Position numbers and translations under genes: made by a program
The notes under the pieces: model-generated
Seen by the model: only the letters and a program-made list of their open reading frames with translations
The model's database searches: none
What the model was told of the DNA's origin: nothing
Shown here: piece after piece, positions 35,762 to 42,727 of the stretch
Layout: each line of letters begins with the position of its first letter
Position numbering within the stretch: position 1 is the stretch's first letter
Assembly (NCBI RefSeq): GCF_026735165.1
Contig: NZ_JAPQES010000001.1
Coordinates: 1,302,001 to 1,366,000, forward strand
Direction: 5' to 3'
DNA: 64,000 nucleotides
Source: Clostridium ganghwense
Lineage (GTDB): Bacteria > Bacillota > Clostridia > Clostridiales > Clostridiaceae

Positions 35762-36730
35762 CTATATTACAAAATTAAATAAATATCCTGTAAATACTAT
35801 TCCAGTTCCAACTATAGCTATAAATATAGCCAATAGCTTTGGTTTTAATACTTGTTTTAATAAAATCATTTCTGGTATGCTTAGGGCTGTTACTGCCATC
35901 ATGAATGAAAGAGCTGTTCCCATAGCAACTCCTGCTCTTGTAAGTTCGCTAACAAGAGGAATAACTCCAGCTGCATTTGAGTATAGTGGAATTCCAAAGG
36001 CAACTCCTATGAATACAGCAAATGGATTATCTTTACCTGCGTATTGAGCAAGTGCACCACTTGGTATCCATCCATGCATTACTCCACCTATTCCAATACC
36101 TATTATTACGTATATCCAAATCTTCTTTATTAAATCTCTTGTAAATATCCATGAATCTTTTAATCTTTCTTGAATTGTAGGATCTGGCATATCCATATCA
36201 ACATTTCCTACCTGCATTTCATAAACATATCCCTCAACATACTTTTCTAATTTAAGCTTACCTATAATCATACCACTTACTATAGCTATAACTTCTCCTG
36301 AAGCTACATATAAAAGTGCTATTTTCCATCCAAATAATCCATATAACATTCCTAGTGCTACTTCATTTACCATAGGTGCAGCTATTAAATATGAAAAAGT
36401 AACTCCTAGTGGAACTCCTGCTTCAACAAACCCGATAAAAAGCGGTACTGCTGAACATGAACAAAATGGTGTTACAATTCCAAGTAAAGCCGCTAGAATA
36501 TGTCCAACAAAAGTATTTCCTTTGTTTTTAGCAAGTATCTTTCTTGTCTTTTCTGGCGGAAAGAAACTTCTAATAAAAGTAATGGCATATATTATTAGTA
36601 GTAATAATATAAATATCTTTATTGTATCAAAGAAAAAGAAATTTAAGGCACTACCTAATTTTGATGCCTTATCTATACCCATAATATTATAAACTAACCA
36701 ATCTGCAAACCATTGTACTGGTGTAAACAT
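35762..36730 (-). CDS. DUF318/ArsP-like permease
   Basis: 322 aa, eight to ten helices. The family signature TPFCSCSAVPLFIGF with two cysteines, and LIAAPMVNEVAL, are present; the second half repeats as GIPLYSNAAGVIPLV. Characterised relatives (ArsP) export trivalent organoarsenicals. Here it is in an operon with a ferredoxin (21 bp gap), next to arsR genes and an ACR3 pump, so a role in metalloid export is a fair inference. Confidence 0.9.
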   Translation of the reverse strand: MFTPVQWFADWLVYNIMGIDKASKLGSALNFFFFDTIKIFILLLLIIYAITFIRSFFPPEKTRKILAKNKGNTFVGHILAALLGIVTPFCSCSAVPLFIGFVEAGVPLGVTFSYLIAAPMVNEVALGMLYGLFGWKIALLYVASGEVIAIVSGMIIGKLKLEKYVEGYVYEMQVGNVDMDMPDPTIQERLKDSWIFTRDLIKKIWIYVIIGIGIGGVMHGWIPSGALAQYAGKDNPFAVFIGVAFGIPLYSNAAGVIPLVSELTRAGVAMGTALSFMMAVTALSIPEMILLKQVLKPKLLAIFIAIVGTGIVFTGYLFNFVI

Positions 36731-36751
36731 CTAATCACATCCTCTTAAAAT

Positions 36752-36991
36752 CTAATTTTGACAGCAACAGCCGCAGCTACCATTTTCTTGTCCATTATCT
36801 CCAACATACTCGATAGCGCCTTCTGGACACTGTTTTGAACATCCTTTGCATCCATGTACGCAACCCTCTGGATTTACTACAACCGGATGATTTTCTCTTT
36901 TTTCATAAACTCCATGACTACAAAAATCAGCACAGATTCCACACTCAACACATTTTGTAATATCTATTACTGGATACCATGTTTTTGACAC
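36752..36991 (-). CDS. Cysteine-rich two-cluster ferredoxin
   Basis: 79 aa. First cluster motif CVECGICADFC and second CKGCSKQCPEGAIEY, with an extra cysteine (CVHGCKGC) and a C-terminal tail CGCCCQN after a glycine/asparagine linker. The tail is not part of a normal ferredoxin and looks like a soft-metal-binding sequence. It is the first gene of an operon with the DUF318 permease. A role as electron donor or as metalloid chaperone to the permease is inferred. Confidence 0.9.
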   Translation of the reverse strand: MSKTWYPVIDITKCVECGICADFCSHGVYEKRENHPVVVNPEGCVHGCKGCSKQCPEGAIEYVGDNGQENGSCGCCCQN

Positions 36992-37011
36992 TATTACTCC
37001 CCCTTAACTAT

Positions 37012-37043
37012 ATAAGCATTTTCTAATATAATTATATGCTTAT
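37012..37043. promoter_or_regulatory. Inverted repeat and 14-mer motif before the ferredoxin-permease operon
   Basis: ATAAGCAT-16-ATGCTTAT flanks the motif TTCTAATATAATTA (37021-37034), which recurs exactly at 37483-37496 upstream of the thioredoxin-like gene. It lies 21-52 bp before the start codon. Likely a shared ArsR-type operator. Confidence 0.65.
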
Positions 37044-37141
37044 GTAGTAAAAGTGTCAACAAAAATAAGAGTAAAATTCATATTTTTCACATTAATATTA
37101 AATATTTATACAAATTATTTTTATTTCTCGTCAACACAATA

Positions 37142-37173
37142 ACAGCTCCCTGTGTTTTTACACAGAGAGCTGT
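37142..37173 (-). terminator. Terminator-like hairpin after the thioredoxin-like gene
   Basis: ACAGCTCCCTGTGT / ACACAGAGAGCTGT, a 14-bp stem with one mismatch; the following T tract on the minus strand is weak. Confidence 0.7.
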
Positions 37174-37200
37174 TTAAAATCTCGTTCAAACTAAAAAATC

Positions 37201-37440
37201 TTATTTTTCATCCTCTATAAACTTTTTCACATCTTCTACAGTACATACTTTTCCAAATGATTTAACTTTTTCATTTATAACTACAGCTGGTGTTCTCATA
37301 ACTCCGTATGCCATTATGTCTTTCATATTTTCTACCTTTATAACTTCTGCATCTACATTCATTTCTTTTACTGCCTGTTTAACATTATTTTCAAGCTTCT
37401 TGCAGTTTGAACATCCCATTCCTAAAACTTTAATTTGCAT
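37201..37440 (-). CDS. Small thioredoxin-fold redox protein (redox-active disulfide protein 2 type)
   Basis: 79 aa from the ATG at 37440, which has GGAGGTATTATT upstream; a longer frame reaching 37509 has no ribosome site and would include the promoter region. Active site GMGCSNCKKLEN, cis-proline VMRTPAVVINEKV, then a third cysteine (KVCTVEDV). This family recurs beside DUF318 permeases and ArsR proteins. It may reduce arsenicals or hand thiols to the permease; that is inference from gene company. Confidence 0.93.
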   Translation of the reverse strand: MQIKVLGMGCSNCKKLENNVKQAVKEMNVDAEVIKVENMKDIMAYGVMRTPAVVINEKVKSFGKVCTVEDVKKFIEDEK

Positions 37441-37482
37441 AATAATACCTCCATAAATTCTTTTATTAATTATATTATAATA

Positions 37483-37496
37483 TTCTAATATAATTA
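37483..37496. promoter_or_regulatory. Shared 14-mer upstream of the thioredoxin-like gene
   Basis: TTCTAATATAATTA, identical to 37021-37034, 43 bp before the start codon. The adjoining TATAATATTCTAATA is close to the palindrome before the second arsR gene (41369-41388). Confidence 0.6.
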
Positions 37497-37512
37497 ATTC
37501 AATACCCATTTG

Positions 37513-37624
37513 TCATTTAAGAGGTATTTTTACAATAAATTCACTTCCCTTATAAATTTCAATTTTTACTTCTATACTTCCTCCGTGTATCTCTACTAAA
37601 GCTTTCGTTAATGTACTAAAAGCA
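37513..37624 (-). pseudogene. Histidine kinase C-terminal relic
   Basis: The minus strand encodes LTKALVEIHGGSIEV, KIEIYKGSEFIVKIPLK and a stop: the end of a sensor kinase ATPase domain after the G2 box. No upstream part of the gene exists; the sequence before it is the terminator of the SHOCT gene. It marks a deletion or replacement in this block. Confidence 0.85.
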
Positions 37625-37656
37625 TGCAGGAATTATTAAAATTAATCCTGCATGCC
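37622..37656 (-). terminator. Terminator after the SHOCT gene
   Basis: Stem GCATGCAGGA / TCCTGCATGC with a long AT loop, then TTTTAG on the minus strand. Confidence 0.75.
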
Positions 37657-37683
37657 TGTTTATTGTATTTTATGGTTTTATAT

Positions 37684-37938
37684 TTATTTTCTTAATACTT
37701 CTTTTCTTTTAACATATTCCTCTTCACTAATTTCTCCACTAGCAAATCTTTTATTTAGTATTTCCAAGGCTAGATTATTATTTTGTTTTTTCTTTGATGA
37801 TTTTACAATAAACATAATTAACAAAGCTATTGCTAAAATCCAAGCAACTCCCATAAAAATCATCCCTATTCCCATTCCTGACCACATTCCTCCGCCTGTA
37901 ATAGGTCCATATCCAGGACATCCACTTAATCCTAACAT
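37684..37938 (-). CDS. SHOCT-domain membrane protein 1
   Basis: 84 aa. A glycine/methionine-rich N-terminus (GGGMWSGMGIGMIFMG), one membrane helix (MGVAWILAIALLIMFIV), and a C-terminal SHOCT motif (ALEILNKRFASGEISEEEYVKRKEVL). SHOCT tails occur on many small membrane proteins and are thought to mediate oligomerisation. GGAGAAATAAAG lies before the ATG. Common next to metal-handling genes in Gram-positive bacteria. Confidence 0.88.
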   Translation of the reverse strand: MLGLSGCPGYGPITGGGMWSGMGIGMIFMGVAWILAIALLIMFIVKSSKKKQNNNLALEILNKRFASGEISEEEYVKRKEVLRK

Positions 37939-38003
37939 CTTTATTTCTCCTTTCTAAAATAATATTTTCTATCTTATTCAATCCAATTATGTTAAATTAA
38001 AAC

Positions 38004-38180
38004 TTAACTATTTATTAATTTCTTTTTGAATTCATATTCTTCTTCGCTGATTTCTCCGTCAATTAATCTTTTATTTAAAATTTGTATTGCCGTCTCCCCA
38101 TTATTACTAGCTATATGACATTCGCTATCTTTTGTAAAATACCAAAATAGTAATATTATAATCAATGGCACAAACATCAT
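38004..38180 (-). CDS. SHOCT-domain membrane protein 2
   Basis: 58 aa from the ATG at 38180 (GAGGAG 11 nt upstream; a GTG at 38189 is possible). One helix (MFVPLIIILLFWYF), a short loop with one cysteine and a SHOCT motif (AIQILNKRLIDGEISEEEYEFKKKL) closely matching that of its neighbour. The two are probably paralogues that work together. Confidence 0.85.
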   Translation of the reverse strand: MMFVPLIIILLFWYFTKDSECHIASNNGETAIQILNKRLIDGEISEEEYEFKKKLINS

Positions 38181-38272
38181 TCTTACCACTCCTCATTTAT
38201 TTTCTTTGATTTGTATTTATTATATTTTATAAATGTGAAGAAATTTTGTAGATTTCTTAAAAAATATTAAAT

Positions 38273-38313
38273 AATAATACCTTCTATGCTTTTAACATAG
38301 AAGGTATTATTTT
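38273..38313. terminator. Intrinsic terminator
   Basis: AATACCTTCTATG / CATAGAAGGTATT perfect 13-bp stem with T-rich flanks, at the end of the 4Fe-4S/FMN gene. Confidence 0.9.
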
Positions 38314-39088
38314 ATTCTTCATTAATATTGCCTTTTTTAGCTTTTTTAACTGCATCTTCTATAGCCTTGATTAATCTTGCACTTGTACTTGTGTTTGTAT
38401 CTCCAGATACTGCATCTACGGATTGTGCTGATATGATTTTCTTTGGTATTACTTGGAATGGTACTTTAGAGTATTCCTTTGATTCTTTGTGTTTTACTAT
38501 TTCAATAGAAGTTATTTTATCATTTTTTATAGTCACTTTAACTGTAAGTTCTGGGCGACGACCTACTGATACTCCAGTATAGATTCCATCGTTATACATT
38601 TTATTTTCTATCTTATCTAAATTATTAGTTTCTTGTTTAATATCTTGTTTAGAAGCACTTTCTTCTCTAACATTTCCACTGCCTTCTTTAATACTCTTTT
38701 GGACTTGCACTTCTTGTTTTGCCTCAACTTGTATATCGTTTATATATTTGTATGAATATATAGACGTAAACACTGTAAGTCCTACTAACATATAAACTAT
38801 AGGATGAATTTTTTGTTTTAAAATATCAATTTTAAAATTACTTTTAGAACAATTCCTTACACATTTTAAGCATCCTATGCACTCTCCACTTTTTATTACA
38901 TTTAACTGAGATGTATTTATTCCCATAGGACAGTTTGTCGTACATAATCTGCAACTTCCACAAGTATTATCATTTCTAACAAGTTTTATAAACTTAATTT
39001 TAGATAATAAAGCTTGTACCGTTCCAAGAGGACATAACCATCCACAAAAAAATCTTCCTAAAACTAATGATAAAAAAATTATTATCAA
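38312..39088 (-). CDS. 5'-truncated membrane 4Fe-4S protein with FMN-binding domain
   Basis: 258 codons from a TTG with no ribosome site. The frame begins at LIIIFLSLVLGRFFCGWLCPLG, which corresponds to about residue 65 of the similar protein at 25119-26255, so about 65 N-terminal residues (two helices) are missing. Then come two cluster motifs (CGSCRLCTTNCPMG, CIGCLKCVRNCSKS), a helix (VYMLVGLTVFTSIYSY), a linker and an FMN_bind domain (about 165-250) with VSGDTNTSTSARLI, the ApbE modification motif (SGxTxT; acceptor Thr about 233). The gene starts right after the upstream gene's terminator. It is probably a pseudogene, or translated weakly. Confidence 0.8.
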   Translation of the reverse strand: MIIIFLSLVLGRFFCGWLCPLGTVQALLSKIKFIKLVRNDNTCGSCRLCTTNCPMGINTSQLNVIKSGECIGCLKCVRNCSKSNFKIDILKQKIHPIVYMLVGLTVFTSIYSYKYINDIQVEAKQEVQVQKSIKEGSGNVREESASKQDIKQETNNLDKIENKMYNDGIYTGVSVGRRPELTVKVTIKNDKITSIEIVKHKESKEYSKVPFQVIPKKIISAQSVDAVSGDTNTSTSARLIKAIEDAVKKAKKGNINEE

Positions 39089-39137
39089 ACATTTAAAATA
39101 ATTATCATTCTTTTAAAATTATCATCTCAAGTATTTA

Positions 39138-39166
39138 TAAAAAAAATGGAGCCTAAGCTCCATTTA
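39138..39166 (-). terminator. Terminator after the metallophosphoesterase gene
   Basis: AATGGAGC / GCTCCATT stem followed on the minus strand by TTTTTTTTA. Confidence 0.85.
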
Positions 39167-39170
39167 TCAT

Positions 39171-39884
39171 TTATGCTCTTCCAGTTCTTATAATCTCAGC
39201 AAATTCTTTTGGAAGCCCTGCGTCTTCTATAGCTTTTGCCGTTTTTTCAAAATCATATGGAACTTCTATAGTATCTACTATAACATTCGCTTTGCTAATA
39301 TCTATGATTACATAGTTAGCATGAGGATTACCTGTTTTTGATTTTCCAACACTACCTGCATTAACAAGTATTTTATCTCCATACATTTTGTAATATGGTT
39401 TATGCGTATGACCACACACTAAAATATCTTCTGTAAAGTATTCCATAACTTCTTTTGCTTCTTCTGAATTTTCTTTTAAATATTCATTAATCCTTCTTGT
39501 ACTACCATGAACAAAAGTAATCTCTTTTTCTCCAAAAGTTAATTTCATTTCCTTTGGAAGCTCTCTTAAATATTTTCTGTTTTTTTCACTGGTATTTTCT
39601 ATAGTCCAGCTTAAAGAAGTTGTTGCATTTTCTGCATCTCTAGGATCTGGATAGTCACATCCGCAGACGATTCTTATATTTCCTACAGCATCATCATAGT
39701 TACCCATAATTGTAAGTATGTTTTCTTTTCTAATTAAATCAATTACTTCATTTGGGAAAGGACAGTATCCTACTAAATCTCCAACACATACTGTTAGGTC
39801 AATATTTCTGTTGTTTATATCCTTTATAACTTCCTGTAGAGCATAAACATTACTGTGTATGTCTGATATTACTGCTATTTTCAT
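39171..39884 (-). CDS. YfcE/MJ0936-type metallophosphoesterase
   Basis: 237 aa from the ATG at 39884 (GGAGGAGATATGT before it). All calcineurin-like motifs are present: DIHSN, GDLVGYCPFP, GNYDDA, FVHGSTR and CGHTHKPYY. It is a dinuclear metal phosphodiesterase or phosphatase of the cytoplasm with unknown substrate. It sits 26 bp after the ACR3 gene and ends the arsR-acr3 operon. Why a phosphoesterase travels with an arsenite pump is not known; removal of an arsenylated or phosphorylated metabolite is one thought. Confidence 0.92.
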   Translation of the reverse strand: MKIAVISDIHSNVYALQEVIKDINNRNIDLTVCVGDLVGYCPFPNEVIDLIRKENILTIMGNYDDAVGNIRIVCGCDYPDPRDAENATTSLSWTIENTSEKNRKYLRELPKEMKLTFGEKEITFVHGSTRRINEYLKENSEEAKEVMEYFTEDILVCGHTHKPYYKMYGDKILVNAGSVGKSKTGNPHANYVIIDISKANVIVDTIEVPYDFEKTAKAIEDAGLPKEFAEIIRTGRA

Positions 39885-39910
39885 ACATATCTCCTCCATA
39901 CTTTTATACT

Positions 39911-40972
39911 TTATTCTTGTGGAAACCAGTCCCTTGTTTTATTTGCTATCTTAACTAAAGCAATCATAACAGGAACTTCCACCAAAACTCCTACTACTGT
40001 AGCCATTGCTGCACCTGATTTTAATCCAAATAATGAGATTGCAACTGCCACTGCAAGTTCAAAGAAATTACTTGCTCCAATTAAAGCTGAAGGAGCTGCA
40101 ATAGCTCTATTTACTTTCCATTTTTTTGACCATACATACCCTATGAAAAATATGAAAAATGTCTGTATTATTAATGGAATTGCAATCAATAATATGTGTA
40201 GTGGATTACTTAAAATAACATTTCCCTGGAAAGAAAATATAATTATCAAAGTTAAAAGAAGTCCTATAATAGTTATAGTTCCCAGCTTTTTAATAAATAC
40301 ATTTTCAAGCCACTCTATACCTTTTGATTTAATCAATTTAACTCTAGTAATATATCCAAACACAAGCGGAATCAGTACAAATAACACTACAGATAATATA
40401 ACTGTATTCACTGGTACAACTACATTGCTGACCTTTAATAAAAACATTACTATTGGAGCATATGCAAATAAAAGAATTAAGTCATTTACAGCTACTTGTA
40501 TCAATGTATAAACTGGATCTCCTTTAGTTAAATAACTCCAAACAAATACCATAGCTGTGCAAGGTGCTGCTCCTAATAAAACGGCTCCTGCTATATACTC
40601 TATTGCTAAGCTTTCTGGAATTATACCTGCAAATAATACTTTTAAAAATAACCAAGCAAAAAAGTACATTGTAAACGGCTTTATAATCCAGTTAACTACT
40701 AAAGTAATAACCAATCCCTTTGGTTTTTTACCTATATGTTTAACACTACTAAAGTCAATTTGTACCATCATAGGATAAATCATAAGCCATATTAAAATTG
40801 CCACAGGAATTGATACATGAGCATATTCAAATTTACTTAAAGTTTGAGGAAACTGCGGAATAAACTTTCCAATCATCACTCCTGCCACAATACATAATGC
40901 AACCCACAAAGTTAGATATTTTTCAAAGAATCCTAAATTTTTTTCTTTTACTAATAAATTTTTACTACTCAC
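39911..40972 (-). CDS. arsB: ACR3 family arsenite efflux permease
   Basis: 353 aa, ten helices. The conserved ACR3 segment AVLLGAAPCTAMVFVWSYLTKGDPVYTLIQVAVNDL (in pieces GAAPCTAMVFVWS and DPVYTLIQVAVNDL) contains the essential cysteine; IAAPSALIGASNFFELAVAVAI is also typical. It exports As(III) (and sometimes Sb(III)) using the proton gradient. It follows the arsR gene by 20 bp. No arsC reductase is present in the window. Confidence 0.96.
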   Translation of the reverse strand: MSSKNLLVKEKNLGFFEKYLTLWVALCIVAGVMIGKFIPQFPQTLSKFEYAHVSIPVAILIWLMIYPMMVQIDFSSVKHIGKKPKGLVITLVVNWIIKPFTMYFFAWLFLKVLFAGIIPESLAIEYIAGAVLLGAAPCTAMVFVWSYLTKGDPVYTLIQVAVNDLILLFAYAPIVMFLLKVSNVVVPVNTVILSVVLFVLIPLVFGYITRVKLIKSKGIEWLENVFIKKLGTITIIGLLLTLIIIFSFQGNVILSNPLHILLIAIPLIIQTFFIFFIGYVWSKKWKVNRAIAAPSALIGASNFFELAVAVAISLFGLKSGAAMATVVGVLVEVPVMIALVKIANKTRDWFPQE

Positions 40973-40992
40973 TATAATACCTCCATATATAA

Positions 40993-41364
40993 TTATCTTT
41001 TACACCTTTTAGTTAAATCCTCACAACTTAATCCACTTTCTTTAAATTCCTTTAGTTTTTCTAAATCTACTTTGCATTGTTCAATTTTGTTTAATTCATT
41101 ATAAATAAATAAGTTTATAAAAGGATATTTAGCTAAAGTATCTTTATTAATTTCATGGTAAACCCACTGTGCAATTTTTTCCGATTTTATTATTTCTTCC
41201 CTCTTTAATTTATTTAAATGCCTAGAGGCATTTGACTGTGTTATATTAAGCACATGTTCTATCTCACAAACACACAGTTTTTCATTTCTTAACAAGTTCA
41301 ATATCCTAATTCTTGTTTCATCAGATAGTACTTTCATAATTTGAACTATTTTCATTTTGTTCAC
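40993..41364 (-). CDS. arsR: ArsR family arsenical-responsive repressor
   Basis: 123 aa. Winged helix: MKVLSDETRIRILNLLRNEK, metal site KLCVCEIEHVL, recognition helix ITQSNASRHLNKLKREEII, wing (SEKIAQWVYHEI). The C-terminal tail has CEDLTKRCKR, with two more cysteines. First gene of the arsR-acr3-phosphoesterase operon; an AGAATATTCT palindrome sits directly upstream. Confidence 0.96.
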   Translation of the reverse strand: MNKMKIVQIMKVLSDETRIRILNLLRNEKLCVCEIEHVLNITQSNASRHLNKLKREEIIKSEKIAQWVYHEINKDTLAKYPFINLFIYNELNKIEQCKVDLEKLKEFKESGLSCEDLTKRCKR

Positions 41365-41368
41365 CTCT

Positions 41369-41388
41369 ATATTAGAATATTCTTATAT
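41369..41388. promoter_or_regulatory. Putative ArsR operator
   Basis: AGAATATTCT is a perfect 10-bp palindrome inside a longer imperfect one (ATATTAGAATATTCTTATAT), just before the arsR start codon. Its TATTAGAATATT core is also found, inverted, near 37475-37490. Confidence 0.7.
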
Positions 41389-41456
41389 GTTTCTATACTC
41401 ATATACTATTCTATAACTAAATAAAATGCAACTGTTTTTATGTAAAATATATATTA

Positions 41457-41487
41457 AAAAACCCACAAGCACTTGCTTGTAGGTTTA
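41457..41487 (-). terminator. Terminator after the HD-GYP gene
   Basis: AAACCTACAAGCA / TGCTTGTGGGTTT stem and TTTTAA on the minus strand. Confidence 0.85.
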
Positions 41488-41495
41488 CACAATAT

Positions 41496-42479
41496 TTACA
41501 ATACAATTTTTTCAATAAATAATGTTAAATTATCCATTAAATTATATATAACAGGGTTTCCATTTTCTACAACCCCAATCATAGGTCTTGTAGGGAAATT
41601 TTTGTTTTGTAAAACAACAACCCCTTCCATACCATTGTTTAGTTTTACATATAATCCGTTTGGATAACAATATATAGATTCAGTAAAAGTTTTATATATT
41701 TCACTATTAAATTTCTTTCCTGATTGTGAAGTAAGGTATTCAATTACTTCACTAGGCAGGTTAAACTTTCTTGACTCTAGTAAATTCGTATATTCATTAC
41801 ATATTGATATTATTTTTGAAAACTCATGAATTTTATCCCCTTTTACTTTTTCAGGATAACCTGTACCATCTTCATATTCATGATGATGCAAAATACCCAT
41901 ATACGCTGTTACCGGTATACGACTATTGTTCTTTATTAATTCATATCCTATTTTAGAATGTTCTTCACTCTCATCAAATAATTTTCCTACATCATGTAAG
42001 ATAGCACCCATTCCTAATTTTTCAAGTTTTTCTTTATCATATTTTTTATTTATTCCAACTAATAATGAAAGTATCGTTACATTAATAGAATGAGTAACTA
42101 ATTTTAAATCTTCATTCTTTTGTCCTACATTATTTAATAAAAAAGAGTTTTCTGATACATCTAAGTTATCAACAATTTTCTCAACAATGCTTCTAATTTT
42201 GCTTTCATCAACAATTTTGTTTTTCTTTATATTATCATATACATTTTTTAAATCATCTGCTACTTCAAGTCTTATAGGTGTTTTTAATATTTCTTTTAAA
42301 TTTACCTCATCATTTTCATCTTTAACATAAACAGTGTCTATTCCAACACTTTTTAAAATTTTTATGACTTTTTCACTTAGAGTCATACCTTTTTTAGCAT
42401 AAACCATTCCACTTGATAGATATATAGACATAGCTAATTCTTTGCCTACTACTTTATCATTTAATAAAACAAGTCTCAT
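41496..42479 (-). CDS. HD-GYP domain c-di-GMP phosphodiesterase
   Basis: 327 aa. N-terminal 110 residues of unknown fold, then an HD-GYP domain (about 115-270): GAILHDVGKLFD, HSKIGYELI, HHHEYEDGTGYPEKVKGDKI (with the GYP triad intact) and ISICNEYTNL. A C-terminal beta segment of about 50 residues follows (NGMEGVVVLQNKNFPTRP). Intact ligand residues suggest an active c-di-GMP hydrolase, the counterpart of the cyclase at 30281. Monocistronic. Confidence 0.93.
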   Translation of the reverse strand: MRLVLLNDKVVGKELAMSIYLSSGMVYAKKGMTLSEKVIKILKSVGIDTVYVKDENDEVNLKEILKTPIRLEVADDLKNVYDNIKKNKIVDESKIRSIVEKIVDNLDVSENSFLLNNVGQKNEDLKLVTHSINVTILSLLVGINKKYDKEKLEKLGMGAILHDVGKLFDESEEHSKIGYELIKNNSRIPVTAYMGILHHHEYEDGTGYPEKVKGDKIHEFSKIISICNEYTNLLESRKFNLPSEVIEYLTSQSGKKFNSEIYKTFTESIYCYPNGLYVKLNNGMEGVVVLQNKNFPTRPMIGVVENGNPVIYNLMDNLTLFIEKIVL

Positions 42480-42678
42480 AATTCATCTACTCCCTTATCT
42501 GAATTTCTAACTTAGTTATTGCATCCTTGCAATTTATATTTGCAACTTATTTATTAATCTTAATATAAAACCATATAAATTAAATTTTATATTATATTTT
42601 ATCATTTCACAACCTAATATCTACAAATTATTTTTACTTAATATTGAATAAATTTCCTAATTTTCTATTTATAAATCA

Positions 42679-42727
42679 AAAACATCTTCCCAAAGTATAC
42701 CCTTTGAAAAGATGCTCTTTTTATTAT
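42679..42727 (-). terminator. Terminator after the DUF5667 gene
   Basis: GAGCATCTTTTCAAAGG / CTTTGGGAAGATGTTTT stem; T-rich after it on the minus strand. Confidence 0.8.
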
